Shown one piece after another: positions 1 through 8,082 of a DNA stretch of 64,000 nt. Position numbers and translations under genes: made by a program. Position 1 is the first letter of the stretch; each line of letters opens with the position of its first letter. The stretch covers positions 62,001 through 126,000 of the forward strand of contig JAJHRF010000001.1 of the NCBI GenBank assembly GCA_020832925.1, written 5' to 3'. Origin of the DNA: Desulfurococcaceae archaeon (GTDB taxonomy: Archaea; Thermoproteota; Thermoprotei_A; Sulfolobales; Ignisphaeraceae). A model generated the notes under the pieces. That model was not told the DNA's origin. It worked only from the letters and a program-made list of their open reading frames with translations, and searched no databases.

Positions 1-1
1 G

Positions 2-643
2 TTATTAGAAGCTATGGGGATTCCTTATATACAAGCCTTAGGCGAAGGAGAGGCTCAAGCTGCATACTTAGCTAAGAAAGGTCTTGCATGGGCTACGGGT
101 AGTCAGGATTACGATTCTCTTCTATTTGGAACACCTCGCCTTATAAGAAATCTCGCTATAACAGGTAAAAGAAAGCTTCCTGGAAAAGATATTTATGTAG
201 AGATTAAACCTGAGATAATAGAGCTCGATAAATTGTTGAAAATCCTCGGAATAACCTTGGAGCAGTTAATCGAGGTAGGGATCCTAATAGGTACAGACTA
301 TAACCCAGATGGTGTAGAAGGTGTAGGTCCTAAAACAGCTCTACAACTAATAAAAACTTACGGATCTCTTGAAAAAGTTCTACGTGTTTTACCGAAAGCT
401 AGATTTCCTGAAGACCCTATGAAGATTAAGGAGTATTTCTTGAAACCGCCTGTAATAGATATAGATAGGATTGAGTGGCGGGAACCTGATAAGAACGCTA
501 TAATACAGATACTTGTTAAAGACCATGACTTCTCCTTAGATAGAGTTGAAAATGCTTTAAAAAGACTTGAGAAAGCTTATCGAGAATTTATGAAAGGTGC
601 ACCATCGTCGTTAGATCAGTGGTTCAGATATTCGAAGAAGTGA
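2..643 (+). CDS. fen: Flap endonuclease 1 (FEN1), C-terminal part; 5' end outside the window
   Basis: The frame is open from the left edge, so only the last 213 codons are present. FEN1 removes 5' flaps during Okazaki fragment maturation and base excision repair, working with PCNA and DNA ligase. The fragment shows the second acidic cluster (SQDYDSLLFG) and the helix-hairpin-helix segment IGTDYNPDGVEGVGPKTA, both typical of the XPG/FEN1 family. The C-terminus LDQWFRYSKK fits a PCNA-interacting peptide. The N-terminal domain with the first catalytic aspartates is missing only because of the window boundary. The next gene is convergent and begins 17 bases later. Identification is secure. Confidence 0.95.
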   Translation, partial: LLEAMGIPYIQALGEGEAQAAYLAKKGLAWATGSQDYDSLLFGTPRLIRNLAITGKRKLPGKDIYVEIKPEIIELDKLLKILGITLEQLIEVGILIGTDYNPDGVEGVGPKTALQLIKTYGSLEKVLRVLPKARFPEDPMKIKEYFLKPPVIDIDRIEWREPDKNAIIQILVKDHDFSLDRVENALKRLEKAYREFMKGAPSSLDQWFRYSKK

Positions 644-659
644 AAACTCTTACTATATT

Positions 660-1172
660 CTAGTAACTGATTTTAATCCTGTAAATCTCGTTGTATATAG
701 AGCTCAACAGATTCTCAAGTACATCTATCCTCATAGGCAGAAATCTTACATCGGATTTCGGTATACGAACTATATGCTGAACAGATCCATCGGGGGTCCA
801 CACACTATCTATCCCCTGTATCCTAGCAGGCGATATCAATTGCTGTATGAATTGCTTTGGATCAGAAGTTTTCTGAACTATTCTTACTCTTAACCCTAGC
901 CTCTCCTCTAAAGCTTTAGCAAGCCTGATAAAATTTTGCCTAGGTACAGGTTCGGCTATATCCAGTATTACTATAAGTGTTGTATTAACCTTATAACTCT
1001 TCACATAACTAGAGTTCTTAAGGAACTTGAAGTTATTATCGTTTTCCAGCTCTAGCAAATGCTTCATCACATCTACTTCCACTTCCTGATGCTCACCACT
1101 TTCTACGAGTCTTCTACATCTAGGACATAACACACCACTTCTAACACATATAACATCTAGAGGTATCTTCAT
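660..1172 (-). CDS. NusA-like KH-domain protein with N-terminal zinc-type cysteines
   Basis: A 170-aa protein. Its N-terminus carries CVRSGVLCPRC near residues 9-19, a likely metal-binding cysteine set. The middle and C-terminal parts look like the archaeal NusA-related KH-type RNA-binding proteins, with the stretch VWTPDGSVQHIVRIPKSD conserved in the crenarchaeal members as I remember them. The expected role is RNA binding linked to transcription or ribosome assembly, which is inferred from the family. ATG start at 1172. It is convergent with fen and divergent from the L40e gene, so it has its own promoter in the 1173-1325 gap. Function is not certain. Confidence 0.65.
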   Translation of the reverse strand: MKIPLDVICVRSGVLCPRCRRLVESGEHQEVEVDVMKHLLELENDNNFKFLKNSSYVKSYKVNTTLIVILDIAEPVPRQNFIRLAKALEERLGLRVRIVQKTSDPKQFIQQLISPARIQGIDSVWTPDGSVQHIVRIPKSDVRFLPMRIDVLENLLSSIYNEIYRIKISY

Positions 1173-1248
1173 CTCTCAGTCCCTAGCAGCACATCCTCGA
1201 ATTAACACTAAATACCTTTCTCAACGTACCATTTTTCTAGACGTTCAG

Positions 1249-1258
1249 CTTATAAATT
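1249..1258 (+). promoter_or_regulatory. TATA box of the L40e gene
   Basis: The sequence cttataaatt is a good archaeal TATA element. Transcription would start about 25 bases downstream, giving an untranslated leader of roughly 45 bases before the ATG at 1326. A Shine-Dalgarno-like aggtg at about 1315-1319 precedes the start. Confidence 0.55.
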
Positions 1259-1325
1259 TAAGTTCTCTAAGAATTTAGAAACTACTACACAAAATAGGTC
1301 TGCATATAGTTGCCAGGTGTTACCA

Positions 1326-1496
1326 ATGCCTCTTACGGATCCCGAGCTAATAAAAATAGTTGAAAAGAGATTACTAAATAAGAAAGTATGTAGAAATTGT
1401 GGAGCGCTAAATCCACCATCAGCTACTAGATGTAGGAGATGTAGAAGCTCTAACCTTAGACCTAAGAAGAAAGCTCTACCTGTAAAGAAAGGTTAG
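1326..1496 (+). CDS. rpl40e: Large-subunit ribosomal protein L40e (eL40)
   Basis: A 56-aa ORF read directly from the sequence. It begins [20 protein letters not shown] and has a four-cysteine zinc ribbon, C-x2-C at CRNC and C-x2-C at CRRC, followed by a lysine-rich tail ([12 protein letters not shown]). Length and motif match archaeal L40e, a small zinc-binding protein of the 50S subunit. The ATG is preceded by aggtg at a normal distance and a TATA box lies about 70 bases upstream. The nucleotidyltransferase gene starts only 7 bases after the stop, so the two are probably cotranscribed. Confidence 0.93.
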   Translation: MPLTDPELIKIVEKRLLNKKVCRNCGALNPPSATRCRRCRSSNLRPKKKALPVKKG

Positions 1497-1503
1497 CATC
1501 TTG

Positions 1504-2074
1504 GTGTTGAAAAACGTTTACACTTAAACATATTGCCAAAGCTATTTCGAGTCTAAGAGCTTACGGAGTAGACGGGATAATCATAGGCAGTACATGTCTA
1601 GACATAGTTTTAGAGAGAACATGTGAAGGCGATATCGATCTCTTTACAACATCTATAAGTCCTCTGCTTGAAGAAGATAGAATTAGGCAGATAGCGTATA
1701 GCCAAGGCTGGTCAACAGGAACAACAGAGCTTGGTACACCATCTATAACTATGAATATTGACGACACCGAAATAACTGTAGAACTTTACGAAAACGTAAT
1801 GGATTTCTATATACCGTTAGAAGCTTTAGATATATGCAGAAGAACTCTGAAAGTAAACGGTGTTGAGGTAAACTACGTAGCTCTAGAATGCTGGATCGTA
1901 TTTAAAGCTCGTAGAGGTTCAGGTAAAGACCTAGCTGAGCTAGCCACCGTAAAGAACATGATTGAAGAAGGTGTGCTATCGATAAATAAGAAATTGTTAG
2001 AGAAAATAATAGATTTCTACGAAGAAGATAAACAGTACATCATCGGAAGACTCAGAACCCTTAAAATCTTATGA
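1504..2074 (+). CDS. Small nucleotidyltransferase-fold protein with an apparent +1 frameshift near its start
   Basis: From 1511 to 2074 one frame is open and codes for a nucleotidyltransferase-like protein: IIIGSTCLDIV followed by CEGDIDLF fits the hG[GS]...D-x-D signature of the fold. That frame has no ATG, GTG or TTG between the stop at 1508-1510 and the motif. The first in-frame ATG, at 1751, would delete the whole catalytic region. In the adjacent frame, GTG at 1504 (or TTG at 1501) sits at a normal distance from L40e and reads VLKN, then hits TAA at 1525. Removing one A from the A5 run at 1510-1514 joins the frames into VLKTFTLKHIAKAI. Possibilities are a sequencing error, recent inactivation, +1 recoding or a non-standard start. 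The substrate is unknown. Confidence 0.6.
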
Positions 2075-2160
2075 ACATCATCAGTGTTCAAAGTTCAAAC
2101 ATCCTTCTACACAATATGACAAATACTTGTAGATCTAAACATCTTTAAGCATTGTTTAGA

Positions 2161-2234
2161 TGGGCCCGCGGGGATTCGAACCCCGGACCTCCGCCTCGTG
2201 AGGGCGGCGTCCTACCAGGCTAGACGACGGGCCC
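2161..2234 (-). tRNA. tRNA-Val (anticodon CAC)
   Basis: A 74-nt cloverleaf on the minus strand. The 7-bp acceptor stem is GGGCCCG/CGGGCCC, the T loop is TTCGAAT, and the anticodon stem CCGCC/GGCGG encloses CTCACGA, giving CAC for valine GUG codons. There is no intron. The discriminator is A and CCA is not encoded, since the next bases do not read CCA. It differs from tRNA-Val(UAC) at 14111 only at the first anticodon base. Confidence 0.96.
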
Positions 2235-2308
2235 TAGTACGTTTTATTAAGTATCTCAGACCACATTATAATTTTTATCACTCGTTCTCTAGATAATTAT
2301 GTAATCCT

Positions 2309-2917
2309 TTATTCATCTTCACCGTTATTGTTTTCAATATCTGGCGAAATTATGTTATGTAGAAGATTGATTAATCTATTCTTTCCTTTTAAATACTCTT
2401 GATTTATACCAAATAGCTCTAATTGAATTTTCTCCATCTCTTCGTCGGTATTTACCCTCGAATACAGTTCAAGTCTTTCTCTATTCAACTCAATAAAGTG
2501 GTAACCCCATTTAAATTGGCTTAGTATCTTAGCAGCTAGATCCTTAAAATTCGTTATGTAGAGCGCCGCTGCAATTGCTTCAGCAGTGCTAAGTTTGAAT
2601 GGTTTTCCATAGTTTATAGGGTTTGCCGCTATTAGTAGAGGTAACACTCTTTGCATTCCGTGTTTAAGCGATTTCAATACATTGGTACTTCCTTTCCATG
2701 AAACGTCTATGGCTGTTAATCCGCATCTCACTATGTAATCTCTATCACTAAACTTAGTGTAGGTCTTTGCATAGGGATTCAATACAATACTACATTGCGG
2801 GATCTCTGTTAATCTGGTTATTCTATAGGCTAGACCTCGCCTAATTAATTTTTCAGCTGTACATAAATCCGGATCGTCTTCACCTTTAGTTAGTATATAG
2901 ATCTTTATGGACAACAT
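2309..2917 (-). CDS. tsr3: 16S rRNA aminocarboxypropyltransferase Tsr3
   Basis: A 202-aa protein matching the Tsr3/DUF367 family. Features include DPDLCTAEKLIRRGLA near the N-terminus, IVLNPYAKTYTKFSDRDY, AIDVSWKG, LPLLIAANPINYGKPFKLS, and the helical part SQFKWGYHFIELN. Tsr3 transfers the aminocarboxypropyl group of SAM to the methylated uridine of the small-subunit P site (hypermodified U1191 in yeast 18S). The acidic, asparagine-rich tail (ENNNGEDE) is probably disordered. ATG start at 2917. The divergent Lrp-domain gene has its start about 100 bases away. Confidence 0.92.
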   Translation of the reverse strand: MLSIKIYILTKGEDDPDLCTAEKLIRRGLAYRITRLTEIPQCSIVLNPYAKTYTKFSDRDYIVRCGLTAIDVSWKGSTNVLKSLKHGMQRVLPLLIAANPINYGKPFKLSTAEAIAAALYITNFKDLAAKILSQFKWGYHFIELNRERLELYSRVNTDEEMEKIQLELFGINQEYLKGKNRLINLLHNIISPDIENNNGEDE

Positions 2918-3017
2918 CCACGCCTTACGATTTGTTGTACTAGTACAATTACAATTCTGTTATATCCAGATATACTTTTATACCCTTTACTTCATATAGC
3001 TTTAGGTGTTATATTTC

Positions 3018-3269
3018 ATGCCAAGAGCGCTGATATTGATAAACACAGAGGTAGGTGCCGAAGAAGAAGTACTGGATATGGTTAGGAAAATTGAGGGGGT
3101 TCAGAATGCTAGTCTTGTTTATGGAATATACGATCTGTTTGTAGAAATAGAGGCTGAAAGTATTGAGAAATTGAAAGATGTGATCACCTCCAAGATTAGG
3201 AAGATACCTAAAGTTAAATCAACAGTTACCATGATTGTTGTATCGACAAGTGTTAAACCTAGTACCTAA
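3018..3269 (+). CDS. Stand-alone Lrp/AsnC ligand-binding (RAM) domain protein
   Basis: An 83-aa protein (MPRALILINTEVGAEEEV...) that corresponds to the C-terminal effector-binding domain of Lrp/AsnC regulators. It has the pattern VYGIYDLFVEIEA and ends in the strand STVTMIVV. There is no helix-turn-helix, so it cannot bind DNA by itself. Such single-domain proteins are common in archaea and may oligomerise or bind amino acids. I chose ATG 3018, because the upstream GTG at 3006 lies inside the apparent Shine-Dalgarno sequence (taggtgtt). tiaS begins 3 bases after the stop, so they are likely one operon. Confidence 0.85.
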   Translation: MPRALILINTEVGAEEEVLDMVRKIEGVQNASLVYGIYDLFVEIEAESIEKLKDVITSKIRKIPKVKSTVTMIVVSTSVKPST

Positions 3270-3272
3270 ACA

Positions 3273-4673
3273 ATGACGGGGCCTGAACAAGATTATTGTG
3301 TAGTACATATCGGTTTAGATGATATTGATCTATACCAATTCGGATGTACAACTCATGCTGCAACATACCTTATTCATGAGCTTAGTAAATTGTTGCACAT
3401 ACATCTACTTGATTATTTGAATCTTGTGAGGTTAAACCCATCTATACCATGGAAAACTAGAGGAAATGGAGCTGTAGCAATACGTATAGCTATACCTTGT
3501 AGATACATAGATAACATAGCTGAGTTAACCCAGAGAATAATAGATGATTACTATGCAAAGCTATGTAAACATCTAGGTATAGATATAGCTGAACCCCATG
3601 TCAACCCTGGTATCGTTATAGCGTTAAATCCTCTACCTCCTATATACGGTCACATATATACTAAAGCATTAACAGATGTAGTACTACCTGAAGTTGTTCT
3701 AGATAAGCTGATGAAGAACTCTAACACTTTATTAGTTGAACGGTACAGAGGTAGAGGTATTGTTGGAGCAGCTGCTGCTATAGGCTGGGTTCTACACTTT
3801 TCAGACTACACCTATGAGCTAATAACGTACAGATCTAAGTATAGATATTTAGAGCCGAGATGCGTTGATGAATCATCTGTATACCTATTCAATGATACAA
3901 CAAGGTACACCTTCAATAATATCGATATTGAGACAAATAGAATACTTGTAACACCTCACGGATTTGATCCTGTTCTCTACGGTGTTAGAGGAGATGATGT
4001 TTTTGAGTTAATAAAAGCTCTTGAAATGATCAAGGTATGCGAACCTATATCTGCTTGGACAATATTTAGATCTAATCAAGGTACAGACGCACATATCGTG
4101 GAAAGATCTGTTAACGAGTTGAGATCGTATAGAACAGCTAGATTGAGATTAAGGATTCTTGGGAAACCGATCGTGATTCCTAAAGGTCATGTAATTGTAA
4201 GAGCTGGTGACAGTACAGGTGTAATAGATCTGGTGTTCTTCAAACCATCTAAACTAGATACTGTAGCGAAGAAGTTGCAGATAGGAGATGAAGTTGTAGT
4301 GCATGGCCATGCCAAACCCTGGGCTCACGAGGTATGTTTCCATGTAGAGAAGATAATTGTAGTTAAACAGACAAGAACATATATATGTAAACCGCCTAGG
4401 TGTCCGTTATGTGGATGCAGATTAACAAAGAAAGGTTTTGGTAAAGGATACAAGTGCCTATGTTGTGGACGCAGTTTCATGAACATCGAGTTGGAGTGCC
4501 ATATTGATTATCGTGAGAATTTGAAGAAGCTCTTCATGCCACCACCATCTGAACAGAAGCATCTAATTAAACCGTTGAATAGGTATGGAAGAGAACACAA
4601 AGAACATCTACCGCTTAAAGAAATTCCTCTGGATACTGTTACGAAAATTGTTGAACCCCTACTGTTCCTGTAG
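3273..4673 (+). CDS. tiaS: tRNA(Ile2) 2-agmatinylcytidine synthetase TiaS
   Basis: A 466-aa protein. TiaS uses ATP and agmatine to convert C34 of tRNA-Ile(CAU) to agmatidine, so that the tRNA reads AUA instead of AUG. The N-terminal region starts with HIGLDDIDLYQFGCTTHAA and contains PWKTRGNGAVAIRIA. The conserved RYRGRGIVGAAAAIGW lies in the middle. An OB-fold-like segment follows at roughly residues 290-365. A C-terminal zinc ribbon has CPLCGC and CLCCG. The order and length match characterised TiaS proteins. It directly follows the Lrp-domain gene. Confidence 0.95.
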   Translation: MTGPEQDYCVVHIGLDDIDLYQFGCTTHAATYLIHELSKLLHIHLLDYLNLVRLNPSIPWKTRGNGAVAIRIAIPCRYIDNIAELTQRIIDDYYAKLCKHLGIDIAEPHVNPGIVIALNPLPPIYGHIYTKALTDVVLPEVVLDKLMKNSNTLLVERYRGRGIVGAAAAIGWVLHFSDYTYELITYRSKYRYLEPRCVDESSVYLFNDTTRYTFNNIDIETNRILVTPHGFDPVLYGVRGDDVFELIKALEMIKVCEPISAWTIFRSNQGTDAHIVERSVNELRSYRTARLRLRILGKPIVIPKGHVIVRAGDSTGVIDLVFFKPSKLDTVAKKLQIGDEVVVHGHAKPWAHEVCFHVEKIIVVKQTRTYICKPPRCPLCGCRLTKKGFGKGYKCLCCGRSFMNIELECHIDYRENLKKLFMPPPSEQKHLIKPLNRYGREHKEHLPLKEIPLDTVTKIVEPLLFL

Positions 4674-5004
4674 AGACCACAAAAATCCTACTTACACGCC
4701 CACCCCTAGATTTCTTATGGATAAATTAATGTGCCAGATCATCACTATAATGCTGATAGAAAAGTATACAATGCATTATCTTCTGTAAGTATAGATAGAT
4801 TAGCTTCAGTATAACTCTTTATACAAACTTATCAATAAAATCTTATAGTTAAATATAAAGTTTGAAGTCGAAATCCCGAAAAGACATGATGGGGTGTAAG
4901 GCTATTAATCTGTAAACATCTTTACGATCACCATAACTTATATAAAACGGTGTTGAAGTGTTACCTACCCCTATGTTTCCTGTGCAAATACAAAATCTTT
5001 TGTT
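4674..5004. other. 331-base gene-poor gap between tiaS and RNase P RNA
   Basis: I find no convincing ORF here. The stretch is AT-rich. The only notable site is a strong TATA-like element (cttatataaa, 4937-4946) that reads well on the plus strand and, as its complement, on the minus strand. No gene is apparent downstream of it in either direction. U-rich minus-strand sequence near 4985-5003 may terminate the RNase P transcript. Confidence 0.5.
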
Positions 5005-5323
5005 GGCCCGACCCACAGTAACCCGTCTTCGGTCTTCGGCAATATTTGGCTTAGCGGTTCCCCAACCCTCGTACGGAACTCATCAGGTTGGATCCTTACT
5101 CTCCGGAGGACGGCCGTTTCACTGCTTCCGCAAACCTCATCAACAGGTTACTGCTCCCCAGTTGCCTGGGGAGCCTCGCTGCATCATCTTCATAGGTTTG
5201 CGGACATGTCGTTTCTGTGCCGGAGCCCGGGGTATCACCCCGGCCCCTTGCGGGGCTCCGGTTCCGTACAGAGGACGGTGTTTCCTCGGGCTTTGAAGCC
5301 CGTGGTTGCCTGTGGGTCGGGCC
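5005..5323 (-). ncRNA. rnpB: RNase P RNA
   Basis: A GC-rich, highly structured 319-nt block in an AT-rich background. Read on the minus strand, its ends form a perfect 14-bp P1 helix (GGCCCGACCCACAG with CTGTGGGTCGGGCC). Conserved RNase P elements occur in order: GAGGAAA (CR-I), CACAGAAACGACA (CR-II/III), GTGAAACGG followed by GAGTAAGGAT (CR-IV), and GACGGGTTACTGTGGG near the 3' end (CR-V). It is the catalytic RNA that removes tRNA 5' leaders. ORFs crossing this block are spurious. A TATA-like ataattattaat lies about 25-30 bases upstream of the 5' end. Confidence 0.93.
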
Positions 5324-5432
5324 AGATTCTAGTTTATGTTACAGAATTAATAATTATTGAATTCAATATGTTCTATATAGTCTATAGATACTCTTTGTTT
5401 AATAAAATGCTATGATTTCATAGGCATATTTG

Positions 5433-5603
5433 TCAAGGCTTTAAGAAAATCCTTAGTATGAGTATGGTTAAAGCTGTTATGTACGTTATAAGCAGTATTA
5501 AGTATGGCGGGATCTTTACTTGTTCTTCTACCTCTTCATAGAACCGTATTAAACCTACGTAGCTAGTTATTGAAGGTGTTTGTCTTCTTCTACGTCTCGA
5601 CAT
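5433..5603 (-). CDS. secG: Preprotein translocase subunit Sec61-beta (SecG-like)
   Basis: A 56-aa ORF read by eye. It starts MSRRRRRQTPSITSYVGLIR, continues FYEEVEEQVKIPP, and ends in one transmembrane helix of about 20 residues and the tail RIFLKP. The arginine-rich N-terminus, the GLIRFYEE motif and a single C-terminal membrane segment are diagnostic for archaeal Sec61-beta, the small tail-anchored subunit of the SecY translocon. Secreted products in this window (S-layer protein, Lon-like protease) would be its clients. The divergent SWIM gene starts 81 bases away. Confidence 0.93.
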   Translation of the reverse strand: MSRRRRRQTPSITSYVGLIRFYEEVEEQVKIPPYLILLITYITALTILILRIFLKP

Positions 5604-5683
5604 AGTGACCCTCTTCTCTATGTTCGGATAAGTGTTTACTAGGGTTATTAACTGTTTTCAGTTCTAGATATTTTGTTGTAGCT

Positions 5684-6052
5684 ATGTCGGACTTATGTTC
5701 AGAGGATGTTGTGAGACATTTTGAAAACTATGATAAGATTATCGAAGCTTTAGCTAGTAAGAGATTTATTGTGTTGGAGTGTAAAGGTTTGGTTACGTAC
5801 ATCTTCAAAGGTACTAAAAGAGATTATATCGTATCCCCTTGTAGGCTTTGTACATGTGAAGACTTCATCATTAACTATATAGGCAAGAATAGATCTACTC
5901 CTTGTTACCATGTTGTAGGTTTCAGAATTGCTGAGAAACAGGGTAAACTTACCAAGTTAGACGTTGATAATAAGACGTTGTCGAAGATATTAGAGGAGAT
6001 AGTTCTTGACGGTATTTCGTATACACTTAGAAAACTATTAAAATCCTCTTAA
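5684..6052 (+). CDS. SWIM zinc-finger protein
   Basis: A 122-aa protein with the SWIM signature C-x-C-x(n)-C-x-H: CTCEDF, then PCYHV about 15 residues later, with two further cysteines just before (SPCRLC). SWIM domains bind nucleic acid or protein. In archaea, small SWIM proteins have been proposed as partners of RadA paralogues, comparable to the eukaryotic Shu complex (family knowledge, not seen here). No RadA paralogue is in the window. ATG start at 5684. The GGGP synthase gene follows 28 bases after the stop, so cotranscription is likely. Confidence 0.75.
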   Translation: MSDLCSEDVVRHFENYDKIIEALASKRFIVLECKGLVTYIFKGTKRDYIVSPCRLCTCEDFIINYIGKNRSTPCYHVVGFRIAEKQGKLTKLDVDNKTLSKILEEIVLDGISYTLRKLLKSS

Positions 6053-6080
6053 AGAAGTTCGTTAGATCTGGTGTGGAGAT

Positions 6081-6833
6081 ATGAGGTGGAGAGGTAAAGT
6101 ATATAGCTACATAACCAAGGCGCTGAGTTCTGGTGAAAAAATTCATTTCACATTAATAGATCCTGAAAAAATTCGTAGTATAGAAGAGCTTAGAAACATT
6201 TTGAAGACTGTCGTAGATGTGGGTACAGATGCAATTCTAATAGGTGGAAGTTTAATGGTTTTCAGCGACGATGTTACATTGGTAGCGAAAGCTGTGGAGG
6301 AATTCGATAAACCTTCTATATTATTCCCAGGAAATATAGCTGGTCTATCACCTTACGCTGACGCAATTCTATTTATATCTCTTCTAAATTCAGATAACGT
6401 CTACTATATCGTAGGTGCACAAGTTGTTGCAGCACCTGTAGTAAAAAGATTTGGTCTCGAGGTTTTACCTACAGGTTACATAGTAGTAGGATCGTTTAAC
6501 ACATCAGTAAGCTTTATGGGGAGAGCGAGGCCTATACCATTAGATAAACCTGCTATTGCTGTAGCCTACGCTTTAGCTGCCAAGTATATGGGGATGAAGT
6601 TCGCATATCTTGAAGCAGGTTCTGGTGCAAAAAGATGTGTACCGCTAAAGATGGTATCAGCTGTGAAAAAAGCTGTCGAGGATATGATTGTAATCGTTGG
6701 TGGAGGTATAAGAGATGCTGATAAAGCTATTAGTTTAGCAAACGCTGGAGCAGATATAATAGTTACCGGTACAGTAGTAGAGAAAGATATTGCTAAAGCT
6801 GTTAACATAATATCGAAGTTAAAACATAGGTAG
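6081..6833 (+). CDS. Geranylgeranylglyceryl phosphate synthase
   Basis: A 250-aa TIM-barrel prenyltransferase of the GGGPS/PcrB family. It makes the first ether bond of archaeal membrane lipids from sn-glycerol-1-phosphate and geranylgeranyl diphosphate. Recognisable motifs in order are FTLIDPEK (acidic Mg/diphosphate site), ILIGGSLMV, ILFPGNIAG, LPTGYIVVG, AYLEAGSGA, VGGGIRDADKA and GADIIVTGT; the last two form the phosphate-binding loops. The length is normal. ATG start with ggtg about 10 bases upstream. Confidence 0.95.
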   Translation: MRWRGKVYSYITKALSSGEKIHFTLIDPEKIRSIEELRNILKTVVDVGTDAILIGGSLMVFSDDVTLVAKAVEEFDKPSILFPGNIAGLSPYADAILFISLLNSDNVYYIVGAQVVAAPVVKRFGLEVLPTGYIVVGSFNTSVSFMGRARPIPLDKPAIAVAYALAAKYMGMKFAYLEAGSGAKRCVPLKMVSAVKKAVEDMIVIVGGGIRDADKAISLANAGADIIVTGTVVEKDIAKAVNIISKLKHR

Positions 6834-6908
6834 AATCTATTAAAATTAATCATGAACTCAACAAGTACTCGATAAGATATAGGTATGCATCTATTCATCG
6901 TCTGAATG

Positions 6909-7964
6909 CTACGATAGACCCAGGGCCTTCTTAATGTTAATTGTGTATGGAGGTTCGATAACCCCTTTCTCTGTTATAATAGCGTTAACTAGATCAGGTG
7001 GTGTTATATCGAATGCAGGGTTGTATACTTCTACATCTTCAACTGTTATAAGTATTTTGTTTAAAACTTTCCTCACTTCATCAAGGCTCCTCTCCTCTAT
7101 AACTACCTTCTCTACAGGTGTATAGGGATCTATAGTAGATGTTGGAGCAGCTACGTAGAAGGGAACACCATGTCTTTTAGCAGCTATAGCTATTGTGTAA
7201 GTGCCTATCTTGTTGATTACATGACCATCTAGAAGAACTCTATCAGCACCGACGATAACCTTGTTAACGAGCTTCTTGTACATCACGTAGCCCACCATGT
7301 TATCCGTTATAAGTGTTACAGGTATACCTTCTTTCTTCAGCTCCCATACAGTAAGTCTAGCACCTTGAAGTACAGGTCTAGTCTCTGTCGCTATAACTTT
7401 GATCTTCTTACCTTTATACCACGCGATACGTATAACGGCGAGAGCTGTTCCTAGAGCAACTGTTGCTAAGGCTCCTGCATTGCAGTGGGTCAAGATAACA
7501 TCTCCATCGTCTATAAGTTTCTCCCCATACTCACCAATACGAGTATTTATCTCGATATCTAACCTGTATATCTCTAAAGCTTTATCTACAACAGCCTTCC
7601 TTAGCTCTTCAACTGTAGAGTACTGCTTATTTACAGCTTCCTCTATCTGGTTCAAAGCCCAGAATAAGTTGTAGGCTGTAGGCCTTGTCTTACGAAGACG
7701 TTCTATAGCTCTACGTGCTAAACTCTTAACCTCTTCTACGCTATCAGATGAAGTATTGTATACTGTTGCTGCAACAGCTAAAGCAGCTGCAACACCTATT
7801 GCTGGAGCTCCCCTGATCTCCATATCCTCTATAGCTTTAGCAATACGTTCATAATCGCTACTTTCCTCGTAAACCTCTACTTCTGGAAGAAGCTTGGTGT
7901 TAATCCATCTGACTCTCCCGTTAATCCATTCTAAAGCCTTGATCTTGATTGGGTAAAAGTTCAA
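6909..7964 (-). CDS. mtnA: S-methyl-5-thioribose-1-phosphate isomerase (MtnA / aIF2B-like family)
   Basis: A 351-aa protein of the eIF2B-alpha/MtnA superfamily. It has MEIRGAPAIGVAAALA, LTHCNAGALATVALGTA with the catalytic cysteine, ATETRPVLQGARLT, and VIVGADRVLLDG with the catalytic aspartate, then GTYTIAIAAKRHGVPFYVAAP. MtnA isomerises methylthioribose-1-phosphate to the ribulose form in methionine salvage. In archaea, related proteins can act as ribose-1,5-bisphosphate isomerase, but the THCNAG and GADR pattern and length fit MtnA best. Start ATG at 7964. Convergent with the GGGP synthase gene. Confidence 0.88.
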   Translation of the reverse strand: MNFYPIKIKALEWINGRVRWINTKLLPEVEVYEESSDYERIAKAIEDMEIRGAPAIGVAAALAVAATVYNTSSDSVEEVKSLARRAIERLRKTRPTAYNLFWALNQIEEAVNKQYSTVEELRKAVVDKALEIYRLDIEINTRIGEYGEKLIDDGDVILTHCNAGALATVALGTALAVIRIAWYKGKKIKVIATETRPVLQGARLTVWELKKEGIPVTLITDNMVGYVMYKKLVNKVIVGADRVLLDGHVINKIGTYTIAIAAKRHGVPFYVAAPTSTIDPYTPVEKVVIEERSLDEVRKVLNKILITVEDVEVYNPAFDITPPDLVNAIITEKGVIEPPYTINIKKALGLS

Positions 7965-8082
7965 AAGACTTCCCCTATACGGTGTGTCTAAAGGTTATAA
8001 CCTAGGAATAAAAGAATAAATTCTTATTGTGCTGTATACTACGTAGTTAAAAAGAGTGTTAGCTGTAGGGATCAGAAGTAAG

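Noticed and set aside
1561-1767. 68-aa minus-strand ORF opposite the nucleotidyltransferase N-terminus
   Set aside because: The opposite strand encodes the conserved catalytic motif in a continuous frame, so this is a shadow.
4958-5415. Two plus-strand ORFs (112 and 69 aa) rich in Pro, Arg and Cys
   Set aside because: They lie antisense to the RNase P RNA or just past it, have RNA-derived composition, and show no start signals.
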